Of a stretch of DNA of 64,000 nucleotides, positions 12,925 to 22,439 are shown piece after piece. A program made the position numbers and the translations under genes. Each line of letters opens with the position of its first letter. Position 1 is the stretch's first letter. The notes beneath the pieces were generated by a model. The model saw nothing but the letters and a program-made list of their open reading frames with translations, was not told the DNA's origin and did not search any database. This stretch comes from Fragum whitleyi (Eukaryota; Mollusca; Bivalvia; Cardiida; Cardiidae), in contig OX411544.1 of NCBI GenBank assembly GCA_948146395.1, forward strand, positions 90,927,112-90,991,111. Reading direction: 5' to 3'.

Positions 12925-13190
12925 TGCGTTGATTTTGATCGGTTTATTATGGTTTACGTCGTTTTCGACTGATGTGGTGAAGCACCTAACCATGGATTCC
13001 TATTGTTTCTTATACCGGTCATACTACAAACCCTTACACAGCCTCTAGCTGCCCCATCACATAGGTTTGAGATATCAAACCATTGATGGATGACATTTTT
13101 GTCTGAAAGGGTATTTGCTGCGGCCGAGTATCGAACCCGGGACCTCTCGAACGCGGAGAGGCAGGCGCGTTAAGAACTGCGCTAAGGCCT
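12925..13190 (-). mobile_element. tRNA-derived SINE, minus strand, divergent head
   Basis: Read on the minus strand from 13190, the head carries a box-A-like TTAGCGCAGTTCTTAACGCG and a box-B-like GGTTCGATA, then a body with ACCTATGTGATGGGGCAGC, AGGAATCCATGGTTAGGTGC and a GACGTAAACC end. The body has the same order of motifs as the SINEs at 44730, 56462 and 57220 but a different tRNA-like head. The anticodon loop does not keep the conserved T33, so this is not a working tRNA. Confidence 0.75.
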
Positions 13191-14530
13191 AGGATTACCG
13201 TTACGTTTTGATAAACCGTCGGTGCTGTTATAAAATATCGTACCTCAAGCCGTAGTTACGAGATTTATTACAACACCTACGAAATACTGTTTGTCCGATA
13301 ATCGTCATTGTTAACTGGATAAAATCGTTCCCCATTGTGTTCTTACTTTTATCTCTCTACGCGAAAAAGAAAGGGCTTTTCCAGTCAACTGGACCAAGGC
13401 TAAATAATTTTGTTGAAATCTCATGTGCAATTGTGGCATCTCTACTGTAACTGTGCCTATACACTGCAGAGACATGACCGGGATTTGCCATTATCTGCCT
13501 CTATATACACGCTTCCCTCAGGCATCAAATTGATGCCTGTTCCACCCCTTGACGTCTGACCGTAAAGCGCAGTTGGTAGCATGCTGGAAAATCAATCCTA
13601 GTTGAACTGTGTTCAGTCCCAAGTTGAATGGAAATGTTTTGTGACATATCTCTTGGGTTGAGAGGATATAATTCTGTAAACTCCAGTTGGATGAGCTGGC
13701 GATATCCTCGAAAAGACGGAGTGTTAAGACAAAAAACTCACAAATTGGGCAAATATTTTACCAACTTTTATTGTCCAAATTTGAGCCCTTTTGATTGGCG
13801 AAATATTGCACTATCCCAGCCTCTCATTGATGCCCGATTTACAGTGCTGACAGCACTTTGATGCTATTTTAGTATTTATCCATTTACACTACGACAGGTC
13901 CGGTAGACGGATAAATAAAGCAACCCTAAGGACACACAAACGCACAGTTTCACGAAAACTAGCGAGTCTAACATAGGGAACTGAAAATAGCTTGCCAATG
14001 CATAAAAACAGTTGTAGGATACAATTGAATATTTGGAGCAAATGCAAAAGATTGCAGCCGAAAACGCCCTAAAACAGCACCACTTACGAATGCAAAATAC
14101 GTTTCTGCAGGCGACTTCTGCATAGATCACGTGTTCACTCCCCTGAGGTCCCGGCCAGAATTTAGGTTAGCACCAAAATACTACACTATTGATTATTTTT
14201 GCCGCGTTTATTTTTATGAATGGGTCTACTTTTTTTAGCGTAATGACACATGTAGGTTTGTTATCAAACTCCGATGGCGACGATCCCTATATTGAAAGAC
14301 AGGCAAGCCTGTCTTCAATAAAAATGAATTCCTGTGTTGTTTGACTTTAAAAATGTCTTGGAGAAATTGAAGAAGACTTGAAAACTTGGAACTCACAAGA
14401 GAGCGATATAGGACCGTCATTGTTGTCTTGTTGACAATTATCTACTTTGAATTCAATTTCTTCTTTCACAGTCTAGAAATATACTTCGCCAATAAGCGTC
14501 AATTCCTTTGTTACTACGATTTTGGTGAAA
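13191..14530. other. Stretch without convincing gene
   Basis: Contains a decayed SINE head (next entry) and a 77-codon frame at 13628-13861 with no recognisable domain. No splice-bounded coding block was recognised. Confidence 0.4.
13563..13632 (+). repeat. Decayed tRNA-like SINE head
   Basis: AAAGCGCAGTTGGTAGCATG matches the box A region of the SINEs at 44730 and 60050. A weak box B, GTTCAGTCCC, follows at about 13613. No SINE body follows. Confidence 0.5.
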
Positions 14531-14532
14531 AC

Positions 14533-14572
14533 ATACACACACACACGTGTACACACACACACACACACAAAA
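14533..14572 (+). repeat. (AC)n microsatellite
   Basis: Alternating ACACAC interrupted by a GTGT, followed by an A-run. Confidence 0.9.
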
Positions 14573-14965
14573 AAAGAAAATTATTCTGATGTAGTATAAA
14601 AACAATATCCTTATATAAAATATTTATTCTTTTTCTTTTTGCGTGATTATTTTGAGAAATAAATATGAAAGTAAATATTTGTAAAGTGCTTCCAACTTGT
14701 AGTATGTGAGACTGTGCAAGACATTTTCAACAATTTGCCCTTGTATGCAGCGTTAAAACTACGGTCAGCCTACACATTTCCACGCCGTCTGATCCGAGTC
14801 TTCACTACACACTCAATAGATAGCCACATACCCAGTCGGGAACCTTAAGCGATTCTACGGAATAAATTTCCAGTTTACGAAAAAGGCCGAGCGATGTTCC
14901 GAATACTCTGGACCTTCAGCCTCAGACACAATCGTAGATTTTTTTAGATTCACTGTGTGCCTGTC

Positions 14966-15104
14966 CAGTCCTGCGTTTAGGATGAAGAAACGGTGCAAAC
15001 TGTATGCAGGTTATACCCCGCTTTGTATGTTAATACACGTGCAAAGCGGGGTGTAATCTGCAAACAGCTTGCACCGTCTTGTCAATTTGAAAGCAGGGCT
15101 GGCT
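14966..15104. mobile_element. Foldback element FB (copy 1)
   Basis: Imperfect inverted arms of about 60 bp run from CAGTCCTGCGTTTAGG on the left to TTTGAAAGCAGG on the right. The inner arms hold ACCCCGCTTTG and CAAAGCGGGG around a spacer of about 15 bp. The inner arms are shared with the hairpins at 15965-16092 and 16806-16932, defining a small foldback family. Confidence 0.75.
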
Positions 15105-15197
15105 GCTCGATGTCAGATAACCACAAAACCCCACGATAATGCTGGAAATGTCCCGCATAGACCCATATTACTCTTGCTGATCTCTTGGGTTATTTTT

Positions 15198-15420
15198 AGG
15201 CGTCCTCATCGATAGATGAGGCCCATGTTGTTTATGTCCTTTCTGTTTGTCCGTTTGTTCCCGAAATTATTGTATATATTGTCATAACTTTTAATTGGTT
15301 ACTTGTAGCCTCCACTTTTTCATATCTGTATTGCTTGTAACAATACCTTTCTGTTGGTACCAGCTTCAAGGTCATCAGTCAAGGTTAATGGCATTTTTTG
15401 AGGTCCAGATATGTATATTT
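15198..15420 (+). repeat. Palindrome-started repeat with GTCCTCATCGATAGATGAGG
   Basis: Begins after a T-run with GGCGTCCTCATCGATAGA and an inverted TGAGGCCCAT, then a GTCCGTTTGTTCC stretch and a CATAACTTTTAATTGG segment like that after the 5630 and 17771 elements. It looks like another family with the T-run, palindrome, GTCCGT layout. Confidence 0.5.
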
Positions 15421-15599
15421 TCACATTGACTTTCTTTGTGCAGTTGGTTACCGAATATAATTTACGTTTGCTGTTTGATTACAGAATTGAATTAACGTTT
15501 GCTCATGATTCCCGTATTGAAACAAACTACTGTTTCTTTAAAAACGTAGTGGTCGGGGTATTGTTGTTAAATAACCATTTCTTTTCTTCTTCCTCTTTC

Positions 15600-15960
15600 C
15601 TACCGTTTCCTATGTCTAATCGTCTACCTCATCGTCAGAAGCTTCGTCTGTCTCACTCTGAATTTGTGCCAGCACCACATCCTCGTCGATGTCGAGATGT
15701 TCATTCTGTAAATGCATTTAGAATATAACCTATCCGCTCACTTCTTCGTTTTCTTTACAGTCTTCTTTTTTGACAACTCAAATGGCGCTAATGTCATCCA
15801 CTGACTCGTATTCAGCCTTTTCCTCTTTCCTCCCGTTTCAAGTGTCTCATTGTCTACCAAATTCTTGGAAGATTAGTCCGTATCTTCAGTCTCATTTCTG
15901 GTGTCGCTCTGAATCTGCATCTTCGTCGTTGTTTAGCTCTTTGTCCTTTAAATACATGGT
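15600..15960 (-). pseudogene. Coding-like acidic relic on the minus strand
   Basis: On the minus strand, about 15615-15705 reads as an uninterrupted acidic stretch with LDIDEDVV, IQSETDEA and DDEVDD, and about 15905-15957 reads KDKELNNDEDADSE. These compositions recall the acidic C-terminal tails of Tigger/pogo-type transposases. The blocks are short, in different frames and separated by stops, so this is at most a decayed coding relic. It cannot be assigned to a family from sequence alone. Confidence 0.3.
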
Positions 15961-15964
15961 AAAA

Positions 15965-16092
15965 CTGCCCTACGTCCAGGAGAGCAACACGGGCAAGCTG
16001 TTTGTAAATTATGCCCGCTTTGCAAGTACACGTGCAAAGCGGGCATAATTTACAAACAGCTTGCCACGTTTTGTTATCCTGAACACAGGACA
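15965..16092. mobile_element. Foldback element FB (copy 2), 33-bp perfect inner arms
   Basis: Perfect 33-bp arms at 15992-16024 and 16033-16065 (each containing TATGCCCGCTTTGCA or its complement) flank an 8-nt loop AGTACACG. Less perfect outer arms extend to GTCCAGGA on the left and TCCTGAAC on the right. It lies inside unit 1 of the tandem duplication. Confidence 0.9.
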
Positions 16093-16349
16093 GGTCCTTA
16101 GTTGTTGGGAGAAGATTCTCTCTCAATGTCGAAAAGTATGTACAATGTATAATATTTTTAAGTAATCAGATATAAACGTAACATCATATCTTGGGGATTA
16201 TGCTGAAAACAGAGATAATGGTGAAAACTTTAGTGTTTTTCGATGGTATAGATCTTGATTCTATCCATTTATAAAAAAAGATAATAAATAGAATTAGCAT
16301 GTTGATATATTATGAAAATATAAATAAATGTAAATAAAATTTCCTTTTG

Positions 16350-16559
16350 TCATTCATCTACGGATTTCATTGAGTCCACGAGAAGCTCTGTCAATTCCTC
16401 ATATTCATCGATTCCAAAGCTGATGCATTTGTTTCCTTTCGATTTCATTATATGCACATTCTTGTATGTACATCCAGCGTAGAAGTTTACTGTTACACTT
16501 TTAGTGTTCTCTCTGCCTAGAGAGCTTCTGCTGCTGAGCAAAACGCACGATTTTTCCAA
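16350..16559 (-). CDS. 69-codon small ORF, copy 1 (ATG lost)
   Basis: This minus-strand frame is nearly identical to the one at 17196-17405: both contain KSVTVNFYAGCTYK, NVHI or YVHI, and GNKCISFGIDEYEELTE. The pattern (a strand ending in VHI, then a G-x-K turn, then an acidic helix with EYEELTE) weakly resembles the C-terminal ssDNA-binding fold of PC4/Sub1-like coactivators. That is only a pattern impression. Here the start codon corresponding to the ATG of copy 2 reads TTG, so this copy has probably lost its start. About eight residues differ from copy 2, with few silent changes, which does not suggest purifying selection between the copies. No neighbouring gene gives it a role. Confidence 0.35.
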   Translation of the reverse strand: MEKSCVLLSSRSSLGRENTKSVTVNFYAGCTYKNVHIMKSKGNKCISFGIDEYEELTELLVDSMKSVDE

Positions 16560-16805
16560 TGTAAATTGCTCATGTAATTAATTATTATAATAGTTTTTAT
16601 GCTGTTTTTATTTTATGTACAACTCAAATGGCGCTTATATCATCCACTGACTCGTCTTCAGCCTTTTCCTATTTCCTCCCGTTTCCTGTGCCCCATTGTC
16701 TACCAAATTCTTGGAAGATTAGTCCATATTTTCAGTCTCATTTCTGGTGTCGCTCTGAATCTGCATCTTCGTCGTGGATTAGCTCTTTATCTTTTAAATA
16801 CCACT

Positions 16806-16932
16806 GCCCTATGTTCAGGATGGCAACACGGGTAAATTGTTTGCAAATTATACCCCGCTTTGCAAGTGCACGTGCAAAGCGGTCATAATTTACAAACAGT
16901 TTGCCACGTTTGTTATCCTGAACAAAGGGCAG
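16806..16932. mobile_element. Foldback element FB (copy 3)
   Basis: Counterpart of the hairpin in unit 1. Inner arms with CCCCGCTTTGCA and TGCAAAGCGG surround loop AGTGCACG, and outer arms GTTCAGGAT and ATCCTGAAC extend it to about 60 bp per side. The left arm has mutations not matched in the right, whereas copy 2 is perfect over its inner 33 bp. Confidence 0.85.
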
Positions 16933-17195
16933 GTTCTAAGTTATTGGGAGAATATTCTCTCTCCATGTCGAAAAGTATGTACAATGTATAATATTTTAAA
17001 GTAATCAGATATAAACGTAACATCATATCTGGGGGATAATGCTGAAAACAGAGAAAATGGTGAAAACTTTAGTGTTTTTCGATAGTATAGATCTTGATTC
17101 TGACAGTATATCAATTTATAAAAAAGATAATAAAGTGAATAAGTATGTTAATATATTAGAAAAAAATAAATAAATGTAAATAAAATTTCCTTTTG

Positions 17196-17405
17196 TCATT
17201 CATCTACGGATTTCATTGAGTCCACGAGAATCTCTGTCAGTTCTTCATATTCATCGATTCCAAAGCTGATGCATTTGTTTCCTTTTGAATTCCGTATGTG
17301 CACATACTTGTATGTACATCCAGCGTAGAAGTTTACTGTTACACTTTTAGCGTTCTCTCTGCCTAGAGAGCTTCTGTTGCCGAGCAGAACGCACGATTTT
17401 TCCAT
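17196..17405 (-). CDS. 69-codon small ORF, copy 2 (ATG intact)
   Basis: Minus-strand ORF starting at an ATG (17403-17405) and running 69 codons to a stop. Residues about 20-40 read KSVTVNFYAGCTYKYVHIRN and residues 44-60 GNKCISFGIDEYEELTE. No signal peptide, membrane segment or catalytic motif is visible. A weak PC4-like pattern (VHIR, GxK, SF, EYEEL) is the only resemblance noticed. The ORF sits in a tandemly duplicated repeat beside foldback hairpins, so it is more likely part of a mobile element than a host gene. Whether it is expressed cannot be judged from the sequence. Confidence 0.4.
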   Translation of the reverse strand: MEKSCVLLGNRSSLGRENAKSVTVNFYAGCTYKYVHIRNSKGNKCISFGIDEYEELTEILVDSMKSVDE

Positions 17406-17454
17406 TGTACATTGCTCATGTAATTATATAATAGTTTTTATGCTGTTGTTTTTT

Positions 17455-17770
17455 AGGCTCACCTGAGCACGAAGTGCTCAAGGTGAGCTATCGTGATCGT
17501 ACAATGTCTGTCGTCAGTCGGTCGTCGTCCGTCGTCGACAATTTATTTAAACATCTTCTCCTCCTAAACCAGAGGGCCAATCTTGATGAAATTTGGCAGG
17601 GATGTTCCTTGGGTCAAGCTCTACCAAGTTTGTTGAAATAAATGAAATCCACCCTTAACTTTCCCTTTACCCTTAACAAAAAAAGGTGAAAATATGAAAA
17701 TCTTCAAAAATCTTCTTCTTTGAAACCAGAAGGCAGACAGCTTTCATAGTTGGCATGTAGCATCATCTAG
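17455..17770 (+). mobile_element. CTCACCTGAGC palindrome-ended element, 3' truncated
   Basis: After a T-run it begins AGGCTCACCTGAGCACG, then AAGTGCTCAAGGTGAGCT, forming the 5' hairpin of this family. GTCGTC-rich DNA follows, then the CTTCTCCTCCTAAACCAG body unit shared with 45528-46431. The family's 3' terminal hairpin is absent; the copy is cut by another repeat at about 17771. Confidence 0.85.
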
Positions 17771-17995
17771 TGGGCATCTACAAAGTTAGATCGGGGGCAT
17801 ATCGTGTTTTACCTGTTCGTTTGTCTGTTTGTTCCTCAAAACTTAATCATCTGATTGGTAGTGGATATAATCTTCATATAATATTTCTTATGAGTATTGC
17901 TATTGGAAAAAATTCTAATGGAGCCATCAAGGTCAAGGTCAAAGTCATTTTTGAAAGTTTAAGAAAAGCTGAAATATGGCAGCGTTAGGGGCATT
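17771..17995 (+). repeat. Fragment of a GGGGGCATA / GTCTGTTTGTTCC repeat
   Basis: Contains TCGGGGGCATATCGTG followed by CTGTTCGTTTGTCTG and GGTCAAGGTCAAAG, matching the style of the 5630 and 15198 repeats. Boundaries uncertain. Confidence 0.45.
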
Positions 17996-18431
17996 GGTGT
18001 TTATGTTCCCTTTTCCTTGGAAGTTTTTGATTTTATTTTATTATTTTTTAATTTTCTTATTTTTTATTTATTTTTTTTCCGTTTTGAAAATAATGCAAAG
18101 GTCGTGGTTTATAAGTCTTACGATATATTTGTCGCTATGCACGAAGAAAGATATAACTGTTTTAATCAATCTAACGAAAAGCTGGAATAAAAGTCCATTG
18201 TGCAATGGTACTTTTCTATAGAAAATGTGCTAAAACACTAGAAATGTCTGGAAATCTATACTTCAAATCGAACTCATAGTTGTTTTTTGCTGTATACATA
18301 CCGAATTGGTCCTTCATTCAGAAAATACCTGCCAAAATGACATCATTTTGGTAATTTCAGCTGTCTTACTCTGATTATACAAGACGAAAAATTTTTGAGA
18401 ATTCAAAATCTTGGTGCGTTGAATTTAAAGG
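17996..18431. other. Stretch without recognisable gene
   Basis: T-rich. The 81-codon frame at 17976 is a product of T-rich composition. No gene was recognised. Confidence 0.4.
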
Positions 18432-18690
18432 TTGACTGCAAATAGTTGGGAAAAAGGGAGAGAAAAAAGAGACAAAAAAGCATCCAATTATTTATTTATA
18501 TCACAATTTTTTTCTTGATTTTGACTGCAAATAGTTAAGAAAAGGGGAGAAAAATAGAAACTATCCCATTCTTTTTCAATATTACATACTTTTTCTTGGT
18601 TTTGACTGCAAATAGTTAAGAAAAGGGGAGAAAATTGAAGGCATCCAGTTTTTTTTTAATATTACATACTATTGCTTGTTTTATGATTAA
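18432..18690 (+). repeat. Tandem repeat, three copies of about 80-90 bp
   Basis: Units begin TTGACTGCAAATAGTT at about 18432, 18523 and 18604, each followed by AAAAGGGGAGA, a CATCCA(A/G)TT-like segment and an ATTACATACT-like segment. Non-coding. Confidence 0.8.
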
Positions 18691-18859
18691 TGTCTTTTGA
18701 TTTCTTTTATAGTTTTATTTTATACTTATATGGGATAAGAGGTTAAGTCGAATGACAGTTTTATTCGTTAAGAAATATATCAACATTTTATTTCGTATTG
18801 GTCTATAAGCATTGATTATAGAGTATGGTTTCACTGTAACTTTGATTTGGGATTTATAC

Positions 18860-19127
18860 ATGTGACCCGTCACGCGAAAAGGAACCATCTGGGATCTCTG
18901 TAAAATAAATATTTGAAAAGAGATTGGGTCCAGCATATGTCAACCAGAGGTCCCATTTCACAAATTCTTTCAATTGATAGTTGATTGAACATTCTTGATT
19001 CGGAAAATAAGCACATTGTGAAAAGTTTCGACCCTAGTCAGTCTACGCAATCCGTGCAGCTTGACTAGGGTCGACACTTTACGCACCCCGCCCAGATTGT
19101 CCCTTTTCGCGTGACGGGTCACATATG
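18860..19127 (+). mobile_element. MITE of the GTGACCCGTCACGCG family (best copy)
   Basis: Terminal inverted repeats of about 22 bp: ATGTGACCCGTCACGCG on the left and CGCGTGACGGGTCACAT on the right. The interior holds ATTGGGTCCAGCAT and a strong palindrome with arms CGACCCTAGTCA and TGACTAGGGTCG. Other copies lie at 6826-7080, 20219-20295 (deleted), 29140-29285 (diverged) and 56313-56460. No transposase. Confidence 0.9.
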
Positions 19128-19819
19128 TGATTTTTACGAATTTCCCTTTTCCCTTTTCGGTAGGCTGCCGACATATATTTCCTTTAATTGTTTTTCTTTA
19201 TTTTATAAAAGAGACGTAATCTTAAGTGTAATATGCTTGAATATTTCAGAACGATTAACCAACTTGATAATTTTAGTTACTTTTTGCCTAACAATTTGCT
19301 CAACATTTAGTTTAATTGCTCGATCAAATGACAATTTTGCCTTTACTTGTAAAGACAAAATTGACCTTTGACCACCCATTAAAATCTACGCATCTATTTT
19401 ACATGTCACATAGAAAACAAAGACACTGAATTTCATTCGTAGATAAGATATTCAAACATTTAACACATTGCACCCGGGGATAATTTTGTTTTATCTTAAT
19501 TACATCAGTTGTTACTTTGCCATAGGACATTTTATGTGTGAGAGAGAAAATAAACCTGATTAAATCTCATTTGTGTTATTCTAATTACATGCAGGTGTAA
19601 ATTAATGCAAACATTAACTTTTTAAATAAATCCATACACCAACTTTGTCATAAGGATTAATCTATATTGTTGTTAATGAAAGTCTGAATAATAATTGGTA
19701 GAAAAGTCGAAAGAAGTCATTGAATGACCATTCTTATGCTTTCTTCATAAAAACGTTCCTATATTTAACAACATCGTGACCATTTTGGTATTAAATAGAA
19801 TAATATATTGAGCGAGTTT
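19128..19819. other. Stretch without recognisable gene
   Basis: AT-rich. The 86-codon frame at 19111 shows no recognisable domain. A segment TAAGTGTAATATGCTTGAAT is shared with about 20339, so some of this DNA is duplicated. Confidence 0.4.
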
Positions 19820-20165
19820 TCAGTGATTTAAAAGGGAGGCATCCAACATCGCCAATTTTCTTCTGATTGAACAAAATTAGCGATATTTATTACCTCCTTG
19901 TATTAAAATATGCATACAGGTTCTTTAAAAAGTGTTCTATTTCTCATAACTTATCAGTCCCGTACATTCTCAACTATGTTCGTAAAATCGCGCTTTTTCT
20001 AGCTATGGTAATTTTAAAAGGCTTTGTTAAAACGGTCGTTTCAGTCATTTTGGAGCGTTTTTGAATCGTTTGAGTGAGTGTTTTGGGATGAATGAATTGG
20101 GCACTGAGCCTGTGGTTTGGAATGGTTTTGATCGAAATGAATGTCAATTTCACGATGGTGTTAAT
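19820..20165 (+). repeat. Dispersed repeat family R1
   Basis: Shares GGGAGGCAT, AACAAAATTAGCGATATTTA, TTACCTCC, GAATGAAT strings and TCAATTTCACGAT with 1321-1720 (reverse) and 25185-25575. Class unknown. Confidence 0.6.
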
Positions 20166-20218
20166 TGTAAAAGAATACCGTGATACCTATAAATATACAC
20201 TTTTTACACTTTAGACAT

Positions 20219-20295
20219 AACTTATTACCCGTGATGCGAAAAGGGATGTCTGTGGGTTAACTAAATGGTCCCTTTTCGCGTGGTTGATGACATAT
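20219..20295 (+). mobile_element. Internally deleted GTGACCCGTCACGCG-family MITE
   Basis: TACCCGTGATGCGAAAAGGG on the left and TCCCTTTTCGCGTGG on the right lie only about 45 bp apart, which suggests a remnant whose interior was lost. Confidence 0.6.
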
Positions 20296-20984
20296 ATTTT
20301 CTTTTAATTCTTCTCCTTTATTTTATTAGAGAAGCATTTTAAGTGTAATATGCTTGAATATTTCAGAAAATTTTGCCAATTTGATAAATTTAGAAACCTT
20401 TGCAAAACAATTAGCCCAAAGTTACTTTGATATTCAGTTTTGTTCAACATTCAATGCCTTTTATTGTTAACAAATAAAATTTGAAAAAGATTTACATGTA
20501 GTTTGAATGTGTTTTCAACCAAATTTTTCCTTAGAGTACGTTCCTTGCACCATTCTATCGATTTGATAGAAAATTTATGGAAAAAGAAGTACACACAAAG
20601 GCCGGGTATATGTGAGGTTGTCGAATACGTGAAACATCGTAACTGTAATTTGACTTAAAATGTAGTCCGGATACTTAACTCGCTTTACAACGATTAAGCC
20701 TCGTTTGCTTTGAGCTTACCCTCTACTGGCCAATGCTGATGGGACTGTTTTATTTTACTGTGTCCGTCCGTGCGTCAAGTCGTAACCCCCACTACCTGGA
20801 AGAAAAGGGTGTATACATATTGCTTTGAATTTGTGGATCGATCTGTCCTCCCGTTTGTTCGTCAGTCCGAAGACTGATTTTGTCCGGCACATAACTCAAA
20901 AAGTGTCAAGCTAGAATCATTCAAGTTCACATATGGATAGATCTAATTTAGCCGGAGTCCATGGTACAAGACCTCAAACACTAC
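20296..20984. other. Decayed repeat DNA, no gene
   Basis: Contains GTCCGTCCGTGCGTC near 20761 and CTCCCGTTTGTTCGTCAG near 20850, typical of the interior of the palindrome-started repeats, but no clear element ends. Confidence 0.4.
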
Positions 20985-21450
20985 TCTTAATATTTTCTTG
21001 GATTTTAGCTCACCTAAGTATCTTCTCCTCAGAAACCACATGGCCAATTTCAACCTAACTTGGAATACTTCTTTTGGTGACCTTACTCAAAACTGTTCGT
21101 AAAATTTTAATTGACTCCAAAATATTGGGCTGGCAGAACGAGGCTTATTTTGACACTGAAATCGTTTAACGTCTCCCCCCCCCCCCCCCCCCCCCCCTCC
21201 GTAACCACTGGAATAATTTTCATCCAAACTACGTGACTTATTCTTCTGGCGAACCTTCTCAAAACTTGTTAATGAAAATTTTATACCCAGTCCCAAATAT
21301 GGGCGTGGCAGGTTCCTTGATATTACCCTGATAACTTTAAACATCTTTTCCTCAGTAACCACTTGGCCAATTTCAACAAAACTTGGCTAATTTATTCTTT
21401 TGTGACCAATCGTTAGAGATAAATGATGAGTTTACATCAGTGGCGAATCG
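20985..21450 (+). repeat. Degenerate CTCACCT-family interior with long poly-C
   Basis: TTTAGCTCACCTAAGT near 21004 is followed by repeated CTTCTCCTCAGAAACCAC-type body units with GGCCAATTTCAAC near 21050 and 21370. A C-run of about 20 interrupted once by T lies at about 21173-21198. The 91-codon ORF over the run is an artefact. Confidence 0.6.
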
Positions 21451-21544
21451 AGGGAGGGGTTGTCTTAATTTTGAAAGTTACATTTTTGCGCATTGTCTAA
21501 GCAAATTAGAAAGACCACGTCTTATTAAAATGGCTAATTGTCAC

Positions 21545-21632
21545 CCCGATTAGCTGAAGTCGGTAGCACCTGACTTTAAAACAATTGAAGGCCGATCGCG
21601 AGGGTTCGATTCCCGGGCTAGAACTATCCACC
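21545..21632 (+). repeat. tRNA-like remnant
   Basis: Box-A-like TTAGCTGAAGTCGGTAGCA and box-B-like GGGTTCGATTCCCGGG are about 45 bp apart. The acceptor arms do not pair well, so this is a SINE head or pseudo-tRNA. Confidence 0.5.
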
Positions 21633-22345
21633 TATGAAGTTTCAAGTTGATAGCTATTATATTTTAAGACTTATGCCCCCCGACAAAGAGTAAGAGTTTA
21701 AAATAACAAAGTGCAATAACTCCAAATTATGCAAGCAAGAGTTGTTGTTCTTGTACACTGTACTTCTACTCTATGAGATCGATTCACCTCTTAAGTTTCA
21801 AGTTGATAGCTATTTAACATTCAGACATATGCTCCGGACCAAATATAAGTATTTAAGATACCAGAGAAATAACTCAAAAATAATGCAAGCAAGAGTGGTA
21901 GTTCTTGTGTACTGCACTTCTCCTTCATGAGATCTATCCACCTATAATGTTTCAAAATCTAAGAATTTAAAATAACAGAGAGAAATAACTCAAAAATTCT
22001 GCAAGCAAGTTGTAGCTCTTGAGCACTGCACTTTTTCTCCGTGAGATCTATTCACCTAAAAAGTTTGACTTTGATTGTTATTTAACCTTCAGAGATATGC
22101 TCCAGACAAAAATCGAAGTATTTGAAATAACAAAGAGAAATATCTAAAAAAAAAATTGGCAAGCAAGAGTTGTAGTTCTTGAGCACTGCACTTCTCCTTC
22201 ACCTATAAAGTTTCAAGTTGAAAGCTATTTTAATGTAGGAGATATGCTCCGGATAAGTTTCATGACGGAATAACGGATGGACTGAACGACGAAATGACCG
22301 AACGACGGACGGAGACCATTACTATATTCCTATCACCGAAAACGG
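21633..22345 (+). repeat. Tandem repeat, four to five copies of about 150 bp
   Basis: Units contain CACCTATAAAGTTTCAAG, ATATGCTCCGGA, GAAATAACTCAAAAAT, GCAAGCAAGAGT and CTGCACTTCTCCTTCA. Starts fall near 21633, 21785, 21932, 22050 and 22200. The array ends in a CGACGGACGGAG stretch and GCGGGGGATA, which look like the inverted end of a GTCCGT/TATGCCCCC-type element. Confidence 0.65.
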
Positions 22346-22439
22346 CGGGGGATAAAAGCCGGAAATACACACAGAGAGAGATGGCTAATAGTGTCTTTGT
22401 AGATAAAGTCGATCCATCAAGGGTTGAGAACCATTTTCA

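Larger units (their letters stand above)
15770..17425 (-). repeat. Tandem duplication, two units of about 845 bp
   Basis: Unit 1 (about 15770-16605) and unit 2 (about 16618-17425) match throughout: CAACTCAAATGGCGCT, TCATCCACTGACTCGT, CCAAATTCTTGGAAGATTAG, the foldback hairpin, CAATGTATAATATTTT, then a 69-codon minus-strand ORF. Divergence in the aligned ORF stretch is roughly 7 percent by eye, so the duplication is fairly recent. Unit 2 ends against a palindrome-ended element at 17455. Confidence 0.9.

Noticed and set aside
21087..21362. 91-codon ORF with a Gly run
   Set aside because: The Gly run is the poly-C tract read on the minus strand; the rest is repeat interior.
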